DNA from: Listeria innocua
GTDB lineage: Bacteria; Bacillota; Bacilli; Lactobacillales; Listeriaceae
Assembly (NCBI RefSeq): GCF_028596125.1
Contig: NZ_CP117229.1
Span: 1,038,001 to 1,102,000 of the forward strand
DNA length: 64,000 nt
Direction: 5' to 3'
Made by a program: the position numbers and the translations under genes. The notes below the pieces were generated by a model. It saw nothing but the letters and a program-made list of their open reading frames with translations, was not told the origin of the DNA and did not search any database. Every line of letters begins with the position of its first letter. Within the stretch, counting starts at the first letter, position 1. Below, piece after piece: positions 26,987-36,064 of this stretch.

Positions 26987-28633
26987 ATGTCAGAATGGAC
27001 GATTATTGGTTGGTTATTAAAGTTTGTTAAGCCGTTACGAGGAAAGATGATTTTGGCAATTTTACTTGGTATTATAAGTAATTTATCGGTTATCATGATT
27101 TCTTTGATCGGTACGTATGGCATTATCGCGGTGATTTTAAAGCAACCTCTGAATCCGTATAAATGGCTCTTTGTAATGGTTGCTTGTGGTGTGGTTCGCG
27201 GTTTGGCACGATATTCGGAACAATATTTAAATCATGATATTGCCTTTCGTTTACTTGCGATAATTCGTGAACGTATTTTTGCGACTTTGCGAAAACTGGG
27301 ACCAGCTCGTTTATCTGGGAAGAAAAGTGGCGATTTAGTTGCCGCGATTACAACGGATGTCGAAGCTTTGGAAGTGTTTTTCGCGCATACAATCTCACCA
27401 GTTTTTATTGCAGTTGGTACGACGATTGTAACTGTTGGCTTTTTGGCGACCTATGATGTTGGTTTAGCGCTCATACTTTTGCTAGGACAAATCTTGGTTG
27501 GTGTCGTTTTGCCGATGATTAGTTATAAACGAAATAAAAAAATCGGAACTGCTTATCAAAAAGAATTCGTTGGACTCAATCAGATGGTAATGGAAAATAT
27601 TGCAAGTTTACAAGATATATTCCAGTTTAAATTGGGCGAAGAGCGTTTAGGAAAACTAGAAGAACAAGGTGAAAAGCTCAATAAGCAGTATAAAAAAAGA
27701 ATACGACAAGGAAGCGAGCTCCAAATATTTGGTGAATGGGTGCTAATTGGTACGGCGACTTTAATTTTAGTGCTAGGTAGTCTTTGGCAATTACCGCTTG
27801 AAACAGTATTAATTGGAACCGTGCTTAGTCTGAGTTCTTTTGGATCGGTATTGGCATTAAACGCTTTAGGAACAGCGCTGTTAACTACTTTTGCTAGTGG
27901 TAAGCGATTATATACATTAACTGAAGAAAAACCTGTTGTATTATTTAACGGTCAGCTTGAACTATCGGATTTTGAAAGTGCGGAGTTAGATAAAGTGAGT
28001 TTTAGTCATGATGGAAAACAACCACTTTTAAACGAAATTTCGCTAGCGCTTCCTAAGGGGAAATGGCTCGGCATCGGTGGGGAAAGTGGCAGCGGGAAAA
28101 GTACCTTAGTAAAACTACTGATGCGTTACTGGGATCCAGATGGTCAGATTAAATTAAATGATAACGCACTCCCTGAAATTACAGAGTCTTCGCTTCATAG
28201 GCTGGAAGGTGTTATGGAGCAAAGTACGTTTTTATTTGAAGACACGCTCGGTAATAATATTCGTTTAGGAAAAAAAGATGCTACTTTGGAAGAAGTTAAA
28301 GAGGCTGCCCGAAAAGCTGCTATCGATACATGGATTGAGACTTTGCCAGAAAGTTATGACACGATCATTGGCGGGCAATCACGAAATTTATCAGACGGCG
28401 AACGCCAGCGGATTGGCTTAGCTAGACTATTTCTCCATGATGCCCCGTTATTATTATTAGATGAACCAACAAGCAATTTGGATTATATTAATGAACAAGC
28501 GATTTTAAACACGCTCCGTTTAGAAATTCAAGATAAAACGGTGCTGGTAATTTCTCACCGAGCAACAACATTAGACTTGGCAGAAGAACAATTATTTATA
28601 GAAAATGGTGCATTGAAACGTGCAGTAAAATAA
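26987..28633 (+). CDS. ABC transporter, fused permease/ATPase, CydC-like
   Basis: A 548-residue partner half-transporter. The membrane domain contains KKSGDLVAAITTDVEALEVF, close to CydC; the ATPase domain has Walker A GESGSGKST, signature LSDGERQR (Asp replacing the second Gly of LSGG), Walker B LLLLDEPTSN and VISHR. The departure in the signature suggests one degenerate ATP site, common in heterodimeric exporters. It starts one base after the upstream stop, preceded by AGGGGGAG. The operon ends at the following terminator. Confidence 0.88.
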   Translation: MSEWTIIGWLLKFVKPLRGKMILAILLGIISNLSVIMISLIGTYGIIAVILKQPLNPYKWLFVMVACGVVRGLARYSEQYLNHDIAFRLLAIIRERIFATLRKLGPARLSGKKSGDLVAAITTDVEALEVFFAHTISPVFIAVGTTIVTVGFLATYDVGLALILLLGQILVGVVLPMISYKRNKKIGTAYQKEFVGLNQMVMENIASLQDIFQFKLGEERLGKLEEQGEKLNKQYKKRIRQGSELQIFGEWVLIGTATLILVLGSLWQLPLETVLIGTVLSLSSFGSVLALNALGTALLTTFASGKRLYTLTEEKPVVLFNGQLELSDFESAELDKVSFSHDGKQPLLNEISLALPKGKWLGIGGESGSGKSTLVKLLMRYWDPDGQIKLNDNALPEITESSLHRLEGVMEQSTFLFEDTLGNNIRLGKKDATLEEVKEAARKAAIDTWIETLPESYDTIIGGQSRNLSDGERQRIGLARLFLHDAPLLLLDEPTSNLDYINEQAILNTLRLEIQDKTVLVISHRATTLDLAEEQLFIENGALKRAVK

Positions 28634-28636
28634 TAA

Positions 28637-28668
28637 AAACAGCTTGTATAGTTTACAAGCTGTTTTTT
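28637..28668 (+). terminator. Terminator of the ABC exporter operon
   Basis: AAACAGCTTGTA / TACAAGCTGTTT, a 12-bp perfect stem followed by T-run. Confidence 0.88.
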
Positions 28669-28844
28669 ATTTATAAATCTACTTTCTCTGAGCTTTCGAA
28701 AAATTCAACCGTGTCAAGTTCTGCTCATCTGCTGTGCAATATAAATAATTCGCGTTTTACAGAACCGCTCAAAATATTTTATCGATTTGATGAGAGATAA
28801 TGTCCAAAGTAAATGGACGCTGGTTTTTCATCATATTTGACGTA

Positions 28845-29429
28845 CTATACAAAAACTTTCCCAATTTGCTCAAATAGAAATTCTCGTCCAAACAAAAGAA
28901 TGAAAATCAAGAAGAGCATGACGATACCAAAAATAAATACTCCATATACAAGATCAAGGGGATAGCGATGATCATGTTCAATAATATCTTCGCTTAATGA
29001 AGCTAATTTGGCATCAAATTGGTTAATTAACTCAACGAAATTATTTCGGCCGATAAAGGCACAGTCGATTTTCTCCATTTTGTTTTCTGTTTGAAAGAAT
29101 AGTTCCATCGTTTCTGGAACTTGATACTTCAAGAACCTACGAAAAGGTTGGAAGTTATAACTTATTCTTTTCACATTTGCAAGATGAATCGTTTTTGTTT
29201 TGTTGCGTGTGTGAATAATAAAAGCATTCTTTGTGACCTGGATCCATTCTTTTGGCGGGAGTAGAAGTTTAACAATTAAATATCCTATAAAAAATAGAGT
29301 AATAAGACCATAGTAAAATGATTCTGGTTTTTCTATTGACAATAAAGTTAATAAGCCAAACAAGAAAATAAAAGATAAAGAAGTTAAAGCTGTTCCGATT
29401 GTTTTAAGTTTGTCTTTGTAATATATCAT
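28845..29429 (-). CDS. Membrane protein with PH-like cytoplasmic domain
   Basis: A 194-residue protein. Two N-terminal helices (about residues 10-30 and 38-58), a central soluble 90-residue region rich in beta strands (FIIHTRNKTKTIHLANVKRI, PH-like STM3941/YdbT pattern), and a C-terminal helix (YGVFIFGIVMLFLIFILLF). No function is known. The start is chosen at ATG 29429 behind AGGTG; a longer open frame upstream overlaps the opposite-strand acetyltransferase gene and is not believable. The 175 bases between it and the exporter terminator hold nothing I can support. Confidence 0.72.
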   Translation of the reverse strand: MIYYKDKLKTIGTALTSLSFIFLFGLLTLLSIEKPESFYYGLITLFFIGYLIVKLLLPPKEWIQVTKNAFIIHTRNKTKTIHLANVKRISYNFQPFRRFLKYQVPETMELFFQTENKMEKIDCAFIGRNNFVELINQFDAKLASLSEDIIEHDHRYPLDLVYGVFIFGIVMLFLIFILLFGREFLFEQIGKVFV

Positions 29430-29541
29430 GATGAACACCTGCTTGATTGAATTTATGTTGAATTTAATGATAACATTGTAAAATATAATCATCAAGTTCA
29501 TTAGTGAACTTTTAACTACCAAGTAAACAAGGAGGAACTTC

Positions 29542-30012
29542 ATGGAAATCACATTACAACAACCTACAACAGCTGACTTTCCTTTCATTGAATGGTTGTG
29601 GGGAGATTTAGCAACAACAGAAGTGCTCGGCGGACCATTTTCTTTTCCAGAAGAAACGCGAATGGACTGGCTAAAATCAAAATCACAAGCGAGCAATGCT
29701 TATTTTATTATAAAAAAAGGTACAGAATCTGTTGGTGAAGTTAGTTTTCGCGATTTTGAAAAAGGAACAGCTCATTTAAATATTAAAGTGGCTGCATGTT
29801 ATAGGGGCCAGCGAATCGCTCAAAAAGCTTTGCAATTATTCTTAGATTTTTTCCAAACTGATTGCGGCGGGATAGTTTTGTTGGATGAAGTTAGACGGGA
29901 AAATGAAGCAGGCATTGGGTTTCTCGTGAAAGCTGGTTTCGAAGTTATAGAAGAAAAAGAATGGACGATGGTGCTCAAATGGAGTTTTCAAGCAGAGGGG
30001 AGTTTTGAATGA
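29542..30012 (+). CDS. GNAT family acetyltransferase
   Basis: A 156-residue N-acetyltransferase. ITLQQPTTADFPFIEWLWG at the start, motif A as KVAACYRGQRIAQKALQLF, and VRRENEAGIGFLVKAGFEV near the C-terminus. ATG behind AAGGAGG. Transcribed alone, divergent from the membrane protein gene. Substrate unknown. Confidence 0.83.
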   Translation: MEITLQQPTTADFPFIEWLWGDLATTEVLGGPFSFPEETRMDWLKSKSQASNAYFIIKKGTESVGEVSFRDFEKGTAHLNIKVAACYRGQRIAQKALQLFLDFFQTDCGGIVLLDEVRRENEAGIGFLVKAGFEVIEEKEWTMVLKWSFQAEGSFE

Positions 30013-30052
30013 GTAAACAAAGATGTGCATGAGGAATTATAAAAAATTAGCA

Positions 30053-30088
30053 GGTAAGTTAGATTTAAAAGTCTAACTTACCTTTTTT
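30053..30088 (+). terminator. Terminator after the acetyltransferase gene
   Basis: GGTAAGTTAGA / TCTAACTTACC, an 11-bp perfect stem followed by six T. The remaining 230 bases to the internalin gene are AT-rich leader with no clear sigma-A promoter. Confidence 0.85.
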
Positions 30089-30322
30089 AGTAGTTAAAAA
30101 AGCTGATTTCTTATATTGATTCATTTTTTAGACACATTTTAATAAAGAATAAATGGGCGTGATAAGTCCAGTGAAAGCAATATTAGCAAGGCCAAATGGG
30201 AATTAGCTTCCAAATAAAGCGAAGGAAAATAATTTCCTGAAATAAGAAAAATTGCCTCCTTATTCTATTGATTTGATTATATAAGCGGAGTATTATGTTG
30301 ATTGACAATCAAGGAGGATACT

Positions 30323-31831
30323 ATGAAAAAAACGATCAAGATTACAACCAGTTTACTTTTGAGCTTTGCTTGTGTATTTAGTGTTGGGGATTTTACTAAG
30401 CCGCATACAGTCGAAGCTGAAACAGTCTATTCACTTACAAATCCAAAGCCGATTAATGAAATTTTTTCTGATCCAAAGCTCGCGCAAGTTGTGGCGGATT
30501 GGTTAAAGCTTCCATCAGCGACTAGCGCGGTTACGCAAAGCCAATTGAATACAGTTAAATCTTTGCACTTTGATTCAAAAGGTGTTCAAAGTCTTGAAGG
30601 AGTAGAGTATTTAAAAAATCTCACGCAAGTATTTGGCTATGGTAACCAAGTGAGTGATCTAGGACCATTAAGTAATTTAACGCAACTCGAAATCATCCAG
30701 ATGCCAAGAAACCAAATAAGTGATTTAACACCCATTTCGAATTTGACAGCATTAATGTCACTTGATTTTGAATTTAATAATTTACAAACGATTGAACCGA
30801 TAAAAAATTTAACGAACATGTTAGAACTGAATGTTAGCGCAAATCCTATTTCGGATATTAGTGCCGTTAAAAACATGACGCAACTGGAATTTTTGACTAT
30901 AAGAGACTGTGAGGTAAGTGATTTATCGCCAGTTGAAAATCTGTCTAATATGCTGATGTTTTGGGCAGGGAGAAATAATATTAGTGATATTACGCCGCTC
31001 AAAAATATGCCCAAACTGCTTGGTTTAAGTTTATTTGGGAATCAAATCAAGGATGTGAGTGTGGTTAAAAATCTTACTAGCCTTGAAGATTTCGATTTAA
31101 AAGCGAATCAGGTGAGCGATATTAGTAGCTTAGCAACGTCAACTACACTCGAGACATTAACTCTTAGTTTCAACCAAATAATTGATATTTCGCCCCTGAA
31201 AAATTTGACCAATTTAACTAGGTTAGAACTTGAGAACCAAACGCGTGTATTAGATGCGGTTGAGGTAGATAATCCATTGATTTTACCCGCTCCAGTAATT
31301 GATGAAAATGGCAGCAGAGTACAGCCGACAAAAGTAAGTCATGCGGGTATTTATGCAAATGGCGAGATTACATGGGAAGGGTTGCAAAGTAATTATATTC
31401 TAAATTACGAGTATAATTTACCCGTAGCAATTGGTTCGTTAACAACAACGTATTCTGGTAAAATTACCCAGCCACTGTTGGAGAAGCCTGTTGATCCGAT
31501 TACTCCGGTAGACCCAGTAGACCCGGTAGATCCAGTAGACCCGGTAGACCCGGTAGACCCGGTAGACCCGGTAGACCCAATAGATCCAGTAAACCCGGTA
31601 GATCCAATCACTCCAGTAGACCCGTCAAATCAAGTAAATTCAACTGATCCAGTGAAGTCAGTTCTTCAAGCAACTGAAACTTTAATAAAACAGACGATAT
31701 CCGTTAATCCGATTGTAGCTAAAGATAATAGAAATTTACCGAAAACAGGGGATAGTGGAATGACTTCTAGTTTAGTTGGCGGTTTAATTCTAGCTGTTTC
31801 TAGTTTGGTATTATTGCGTAAACGAAAATAA
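30323..31831 (+). CDS. Internalin: LRR surface protein with LPXTG anchor
   Basis: A 502-residue secreted, sortase-anchored protein. Signal peptide residues 1-37 (cleavage near VEA-ET), internalin cap ([19 protein letters not shown]), then about ten 22-residue leucine-rich repeats (pattern [15 protein letters not shown]) from about residue 75 to 305. An Ig-like inter-repeat domain follows, then a Pro-Val-Asp-Pro spacer at about 390-440 and LPKTGDSG with hydrophobic tail and RKRK. Such proteins bind host or surface ligands; the ligand is unknown. ATG behind AAGGAGG. It is shorter than InlA/InlB and lacks GW or PKD-type modules. Confidence 0.92.
   Translation: MKKTIKITTSLLLSFACVFSVGDFTKPHTVEAETVYSLTNPKPINEIFSDPKLAQVVADWLKLPSATSAVTQSQLNTVKSLHFDSKGVQSLEGVEYLKNLTQVFGYGNQVSDLGPLSNLTQLEIIQMPRNQISDLTPISNLTALMSLDFEFNNLQTIEPIKNLTNMLELNVSANPISDISAVKNMTQLEFLTIRDCEVSDLSPVENLSNMLMFWAGRNNISDITPLKNMPKLLGLSLFGNQIKDVSVVKNLTSLEDFDLKANQVSDISSLATSTTLETLTLSFNQIIDISPLKNLTNLTRLELENQTRVLDAVEVDNPLILPAPVIDENGSRVQPTKVSHAGIYANGEITWEGLQSNYILNYEYNLPVAIGSLTTTYSGKITQPLLEKPVDPITPVDPVDPVDPVDPVDPVDPVDPVDPIDPVNPVDPITPVDPSNQVNSTDPVKSVLQATETLIKQTISVNPIVAKDNRNLPKTGDSGMTSSLVGGLILAVSSLVLLRKRK
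31507..31610 (+). repeat. 9-bp minisatellite encoding Val-Asp-Pro units
   Basis: Tandem GTAGACCCG-type 9-bp units, about eleven with minor variation, forming the wall-spanning Pro-rich spacer of the internalin. Copy number is prone to slippage, so spacer length should vary between strains. Confidence 0.85.
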
Positions 31832-31866
31832 AAAAAGGAATTTGGCTTTTAGTCAAATTCCTTTTT
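31832..31866. terminator. Bidirectional terminator
   Basis: AAAAAGGAATTTG / CAAATTCCTTTTT, a 13-bp perfect stem between the convergent internalin and NTF2-like genes. Confidence 0.88.
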
Positions 31867-32212
31867 ATACGATTTTTGTGCCTTGGTGAAAGGTGAGTTT
31901 CCACGAGCCATTTTCGAAAATCCAGATGTTACTTCGCATTGTATAGGAGTTTTCACTTAGATTTTTAAGTTTATAATATGATAAGACCTTTGTTTCATCT
32001 AAAATTTTTATATCATAATTCATGATTTCTAGAGCGCTATCGCCAAGTGTTTTTAGCGATTTGTAATAGGAAAAGTCTTTAACAACACCACTTTGCGTGA
32101 TTTCAATATAAGATTCGCTTAAAATATCGATAATTTCGGACATGGAGTGACGGTTTTCGAGCGATAAATGTATTTGGTCAAGTTTTTTGAAGTTTTCTTT
32201 CGTTAATTCCAT
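31865..32212 (-). CDS. NTF2-like/DUF4440 family protein
   Basis: A 115-residue cone-shaped NTF2-like protein: N-terminal helix (DQIHLSLENRHSMSEIIDILSE), DFSYYKSLKTLGD in the middle and the closing strands RSNIWIFENGSWKLTFHQGT characteristic of the SnoaL/DUF4440 group. The family includes small-molecule binding and uncharacterised stress proteins; no role can be assigned. ATG behind GGAGGAC. Confidence 0.75.
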   Translation of the reverse strand: MELTKENFKKLDQIHLSLENRHSMSEIIDILSESYIEITQSGVVKDFSYYKSLKTLGDSALEIMNYDIKILDETKVLSYYKLKNLSENSYTMRSNIWIFENGSWKLTFHQGTKIV

Positions 32213-32235
32213 TCTAAGTCCTCCGTTTTAAAGAA

Positions 32236-32271
32236 ATAAAAAGGTTCACTTGATTTTGTAAGTGAACCTTT
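32236..32271 (-). terminator. clpP1 terminator
   Basis: AAAAAGGTTCACTT / AAGTGAACCTTTTT, a 14-bp perfect stem just after the clpP1 stop on the minus strand. Confidence 0.85.
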
Positions 32272-32276
32272 TTGTG

Positions 32277-32849
32277 TTATTTTATTCCGTCACGATTTTG
32301 AATGATTTCATTTACGATGCCGTAATCTTTTGCTTCATTTACAGAAAGCCAGAAGTTGCGGTCTGTATCTTTGGAGATTTTTTCGTACGATTGACCTGTT
32401 GCTTCGGCGATGAGACGATTAATTCTTTCGCGCATCCGGATAATTTCTTTTGCTTCGATTTCAATTTCTGTGCTTTGGCCTTGAACACCGCCAGCTGGTT
32501 GATGAATCATATAGCGCGTGTTAGGTAGACTATAACGATTTTCTTTTTCAGCGGCTAGGTAAATAGTAATACCAGCGCTTGCAACCCAGCCAGTTCCAAC
32601 GATTTTAACAGTAGGCTTAATGAATTTAATCATATCATGAATTGTGTCGCCTGCTTCAACGTGACCACCTTGGCTATTAATAAAAATGGTAATCGGATCA
32701 TTGCTAATAGATTCAAGTAGTAAAAGCTGCTTAGAAACGTCCTCGGCTAACTCCTGATTGATTTCCCCGTAAATTAACACTGTGCGTGTATCAATCAATT
32801 TTTGGGTAAGGATGTTTGTGATATTTTCATTATTTTTATTCTCTGCCAT
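32277..32849 (-). CDS. clpP1: ClpP1-type protease subunit
   Basis: A 190-residue serine protease of the ClpP family, the divergent second ClpP of Listeria. The nucleophile is Ser in GWVASAGITIYL; the histidine is in YMIHQPAGG. The position of the catalytic aspartate (normally DTDRD) reads DTDRN, so the triad is Ser-His-Asn. Established work on Listeria ClpP1 shows it is active mainly in mixed rings with ClpP2, which is encoded elsewhere. ATG behind GGAGGAAT. It is transcribed alone. Confidence 0.92.
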   Translation of the reverse strand: MAENKNNENITNILTQKLIDTRTVLIYGEINQELAEDVSKQLLLLESISNDPITIFINSQGGHVEAGDTIHDMIKFIKPTVKIVGTGWVASAGITIYLAAEKENRYSLPNTRYMIHQPAGGVQGQSTEIEIEAKEIIRMRERINRLIAEATGQSYEKISKDTDRNFWLSVNEAKDYGIVNEIIQNRDGIK

Positions 32850-32976
32850 GAAAAAATTCCTCCTTAAAAAGCCTTAGTTTATTTGTAATACAGGTATCTT
32901 ATCATAATGGTCGAAAATGGTCAAACATTTTGAATACAAAAAGAAAACGCTTTAGGATAGCGTTCTCTTCTTAATT

Positions 32977-33384
32977 TTATACGAATGCGAGTTGCCAAGT
33001 AATCCCGAATTTATCAGTAACCCAAGCCACTTTTCGAAGCGCTTCAACTTCTTCAGGTCCCATCATAACCGTGCCTTCTTTAGCTAGTTTTTCAAAAAGG
33101 GTATCAAATTCATCTTCTGTGTCTGCGAAATAAAGGGTTGTTGTGGCCCAGCTAAAGTCAGGCGAGGCGTTGTTAGTCATGTCCATAATCATAAATGATG
33201 CTCCCTTAATTTCAAAAGTAGCATTCAACACCTTGCCAATATCGCCGCCTTGTTCTGGTTTTGTGAAGTAAGTTAAGCCGATTTTTTTCGCATCTGGAAA
33301 AGTGTCTAAATAAAAATTAAAAGCTTCCTCTCCATTACCATTAAAAGTGAAAAATGTGGAGATTCGTTTTGCTTGATTAAACAT
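32977..33384 (-). CDS. VOC superfamily protein, PhnB-like
   Basis: A 135-residue protein of the PhnB/3-demethylubiquinone methyltransferase-like glyoxalase fold: ISTFFTFNGNGEEAFNFYLDTFPDAK at the start, GASFMIMDM, and a C-terminal WVTDKFGITWQL. It lacks an obvious complete metal triad, as usual for this subgroup; function unknown. ATG behind AAGGAGG. It stands alone. Confidence 0.82.
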   Translation of the reverse strand: MFNQAKRISTFFTFNGNGEEAFNFYLDTFPDAKKIGLTYFTKPEQGGDIGKVLNATFEIKGASFMIMDMTNNASPDFSWATTTLYFADTEDEFDTLFEKLAKEGTVMMGPEEVEALRKVAWVTDKFGITWQLAFV

Positions 33385-33475
33385 TTATTTTACCTCCTTT
33401 TGAATTATTTTAACTATACCCGAAAAATGTTTCAATTATGTGTTAAAATGGAGAAAAATGTACGGGGGCATGATG

Positions 33476-33955
33476 ATGAAATATCCGATAATGCTTGATA
33501 TTACAGGGAAAAGGGTTGTCATAATTGGCGGCGGGAAGGTGGCGCTTCGTAAAGTAAAGGGGCTACTCCATACCGGAGCTGATATTTTAATTGTCGGATT
33601 AGACGTTTTGCCAGAGATTAAAGAGCTTCAAGTGCAGGTGAAAGAAGAAGCATACCGGGCCGAACATCTAGCTGGTGCTTTTCTGATATTTATTTGTACG
33701 AATAACCCAGAAGTAAACCAAATGGTACTGAAAGATTGCTTGCCAGAACAACTAGTGAATGATACGACAGAACAAAAGAATTCCGATTTTTTCAATATGG
33801 CAACTGTATCAAAAAATGAGTTGCTAGTCGGTATTTCAACGGGCGGCGGTAATCCTGGATACGCCAAGAAAGTAAAACGTGAAGTCAGTCAGCTAGTAGA
33901 AAATCTAGAAACAGAAGAAATCGGAAATCGTAATAAAAAAGATAAAACCTGCTAA
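33476..33955 (+). CDS. Precorrin-2 dehydrogenase / sirohydrochlorin ferrochelatase-like protein
   Basis: A 159-residue protein of the CysG N-terminal (Met8/SirC) family: YPIMLDITGKRVVIIGGGKVALRK with a Rossmann GGGKVA loop, ICTNNPEVN, and the NMATVSKNELLVGISTGGGNP motif. It oxidises precorrin-2 to sirohydrochlorin, a step to sirohaem or anaerobic cobalamin. It sits next to the B12-dependent island, so cobalamin supply is its probable purpose. Three consecutive ATG codons exist; 33476 has the best distance to GGGGG. Its stop overlaps a terminator. Confidence 0.85.
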   Translation: MKYPIMLDITGKRVVIIGGGKVALRKVKGLLHTGADILIVGLDVLPEIKELQVQVKEEAYRAEHLAGAFLIFICTNNPEVNQMVLKDCLPEQLVNDTTEQKNSDFFNMATVSKNELLVGISTGGGNPGYAKKVKREVSQLVENLETEEIGNRNKKDKTC

Positions 33956-33967
33956 TTTTAGTAGGTT
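33944..33967 (+). terminator. Terminator overlapping the stop
   Basis: AAAACCTGCT / AGTAGGTTTT stem with one mismatch, then a T-run. Confidence 0.75.
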
Positions 33968-34025
33968 TTTTATTCTATTATATTGCTCTCTTTTAGGTTG
34001 CAAAATTTTACTATAGATTTTGGAA

Positions 34026-34053
34026 TGTAAACGCTCTATCATTGAAGTATACT
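34026..34053 (+). promoter_or_regulatory. Putative pduS promoter with TGTAAACG element
   Basis: TGTAAACG (34026-34033) lies in the -35 position, 22 bases start-to-start from TATACT (34048-34053). The same arrangement occurs at pocR. No consensus -35, so activator dependence or a weak cre site is plausible. Confidence 0.5.
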
Positions 34054-34082
34054 GAAAAAATATTAAGAGGGTGCTGAGCCAA

Positions 34083-35438
34083 ATGTCCATTTTAGAAAAG
34101 ATTAAAGATGCCGGAGTTGTTGGTTGTGGTGGAGCGGGCTTTCCGACCCATGCCAAATTTAGCGGTGAAGTGGAATACTTAATTATTAACGCAGCGGAAT
34201 GTGAACCGCTCCTAAAAACAGATCATTTTGTCATGAGAAACCATGCAGTAGAAACGATTAAAGCAATTGAAATGGTTAAAAACCAAGTAGGTGCAGAGTT
34301 TGCCGTTATTGCAACAAAACGGTATTACACAGAAGAAATTGCGGCTTTACGGTCAGCAATTACAGAACTAAATGCAAGCGTGACAATACATGAGATGGAT
34401 AATGTCTATCCAACTGGCGACGAGCAAGTGATGGTCTTTGAAGTGACTGGACGCGTTGTGCCACCAAGCGGTATTCCACTTATGGTTGGCTGTATTGTAT
34501 CGAATGTCTCGACAATGTGGAACGTCTTTCATGCAATTCAAGATGACGCGCCAGTTATTCGTAAACAGTTGACAGTAACTGGAGCAGTTGGAGAGCCAAA
34601 ACTTTTAGATGTACCAGTTGGAACGCCATTTGAAGTATGTTTAGCAGCAGCTGGTGGAACTAATTTAGACGAGTATTTATTTTTAGATGGTGGACCGATG
34701 ATGGGGAAATTAAATGATCAGTCCACTATTGCTGAAAAAGTTGTAACGAAAACAACTTCGGGTTTGATTGTGGCAGAGGATACGGGTTATCTGCACAAGC
34801 TACATTACCAAACAGTGGAACAAATTTTTAATGAAACAAAGTCGGCTTGTATTCAGTGTTCGCTTTGTTCGGATTTATGCCCGAGACAACAATTAGGTCA
34901 TGATATTCATCCGCATAAAGTCATGCGCCATTTTGCGGTTGCAGAAGATATAACGGATATTAAACCAGATCCGATCTGGGAAGAAGCGATGATTTGTTGC
35001 GAATGTGGTATTTGTGAGGTAATCGCTTGTCCGATGGGGCTTTCCCCGCGCCAAGTAAACATTCATGTGAAAAAAGAGCTTTTAAAACAAGGTGTTCGTT
35101 ATCAAACTGATAAAAAAGAATTTACGCCTGACCCGATGCGCGATTATAAATCGATTGCTCCAAAAAATATTCTAATTAAAATGGGCTTACAGCAATATGC
35201 TGATGTTCATTTAGAAACAATGCATTATTTAGATGTGGATGAAGTTTTTATCCCAACAAAAATGCATATTGGTGCGCCGTCTATTCCAGTAGTAAGTGAA
35301 GGGGACATCGTGAAAAAAGGCGATTTAATTGCGAAAATTCCTGATACTGCTCTTGGGGCAAATATCCATGCAAGTATTGACGGTCAAATTATTCGTATAA
35401 CCGAAGAACAAGTTCATATTAAGAGGGTGATGTCATGA
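34083..35438 (+). CDS. pduS: PduS, cobalamin reductase (RnfC-like flavo-iron-sulfur protein)
   Basis: Reduces cob(III)alamin to cob(I)alamin inside the propanediol microcompartment so that PduO can adenosylate it. N-terminal Gly-rich NADH/FMN region (VVGCGGAGFPTHAKF, EPLLKTD), then two 4Fe-4S cysteine clusters: CIQCSLCSDLCPR near residue 262 and CCECGICEVIACPM near 302; C-terminal biotinyl-like barrel. 451 residues is normal. I start at ATG 34083, nine bases from AGAGGGTG; GTG 34071 lies inside that site. It overlaps pduT (ATGA). Confidence 0.95.
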   Translation: MSILEKIKDAGVVGCGGAGFPTHAKFSGEVEYLIINAAECEPLLKTDHFVMRNHAVETIKAIEMVKNQVGAEFAVIATKRYYTEEIAALRSAITELNASVTIHEMDNVYPTGDEQVMVFEVTGRVVPPSGIPLMVGCIVSNVSTMWNVFHAIQDDAPVIRKQLTVTGAVGEPKLLDVPVGTPFEVCLAAAGGTNLDEYLFLDGGPMMGKLNDQSTIAEKVVTKTTSGLIVAEDTGYLHKLHYQTVEQIFNETKSACIQCSLCSDLCPRQQLGHDIHPHKVMRHFAVAEDITDIKPDPIWEEAMICCECGICEVIACPMGLSPRQVNIHVKKELLKQGVRYQTDKKEFTPDPMRDYKSIAPKNILIKMGLQQYADVHLETMHYLDVDEVFIPTKMHIGAPSIPVVSEGDIVKKGDLIAKIPDTALGANIHASIDGQIIRITEEQVHIKRVMS

Positions 35439-35989
35439 AAATGGATACATTAGGATTTCTCGAATTAAATAGTATTTCGAAAGGCATCGAGGCGGTTGAC
35501 ACAATGCTAAAAGCGGCCAACTCAGAATTGATTTATGCTAAAGCAAGCTGTCCTGGGAAGTATTATATATTAATTGCCGGTACAGTGGATTCTGTAGCTC
35601 AATCAATTGAAGCGGGAACGAAGATTGGTGCGGCAAATATCGTTGGGAACTTAGTCATTCCTCGCGTGTCCGACCAAGTAATCAAAGCAATTAACAAAAC
35701 GGAAGTGCCAGATGAGATGAATGCAGTTGGTGTTATGGAGTATTATTCCTGTTCAGGATCAATTATTGCTGCAGATGCCGCGGTAAAAGCTGCAGATGTT
35801 CAGCTGATGGATATTCGGTTGGCGACGGGGATTGCTGGTAAATCTTTCGTTGTTTTAACTGGTGATACAGCAGCATGTGAAGCGGCCGTGGAAGCGGGAC
35901 TTGCAGCTGCTAAAGAGGAAGCACTTTTAATTAATAAAGTAGTTATACCAAGACCTCGTAAAGAAGTTTTCGAGAGTTTAATCTATTAA
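35435..35989 (+). CDS. pduT: PduT, double-BMC shell protein with iron-sulfur cluster
   Basis: Pseudohexameric shell protein of 184 residues with two tandem BMC domains (GFLELNSISKGIEAVDTMLKA, then GVMEYYSCSGSIIAADAAVKAA). The cysteine in YYSCSGS marks the place where known PduT trimers hold a central 4Fe-4S cluster, thought to pass electrons through the shell; PduS is the physical partner. Directly coupled to pduS. A terminator follows the gene. Confidence 0.95.
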   Translation: MKMDTLGFLELNSISKGIEAVDTMLKAANSELIYAKASCPGKYYILIAGTVDSVAQSIEAGTKIGAANIVGNLVIPRVSDQVIKAINKTEVPDEMNAVGVMEYYSCSGSIIAADAAVKAADVQLMDIRLATGIAGKSFVVLTGDTAACEAAVEAGLAAAKEEALLINKVVIPRPRKEVFESLIY

Positions 35990-36023
35990 AAAGATAACAA
36001 TATATTGTCATAGAGTTTTTGAG

Positions 36024-36057
36024 AAAGGTACGCACTGACTGTGGTTGCGTGCCTTTT
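36024..36057 (+). terminator. Terminator between pduT and pduU
   Basis: AAAGGTACGCA / TGCGTGCCTTT, an 11-bp stem with one G-T pair and T4. It splits pduST from pduUV. Confidence 0.7.
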
Positions 36058-36064
36058 GAACAAT

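Noticed and set aside
29430..29696. Longer start for the minus-strand PH-like membrane protein
   Set aside because: The extra frame overlaps the opposite acetyltransferase start and lacks protein-like sequence; AGGTG fits ATG 29429.
31507..31610. Possible CRISPR array
   Set aside because: Units are contiguous 9-mers without spacers and are in frame in a coding gene; no CRISPR array or cas gene was seen anywhere in the window.
31405..31611. Gly-Ser-Thr repeat frame opposite the internalin
   Set aside because: Simple mirror of the 9-bp Val-Asp-Pro repeat; no start signals.
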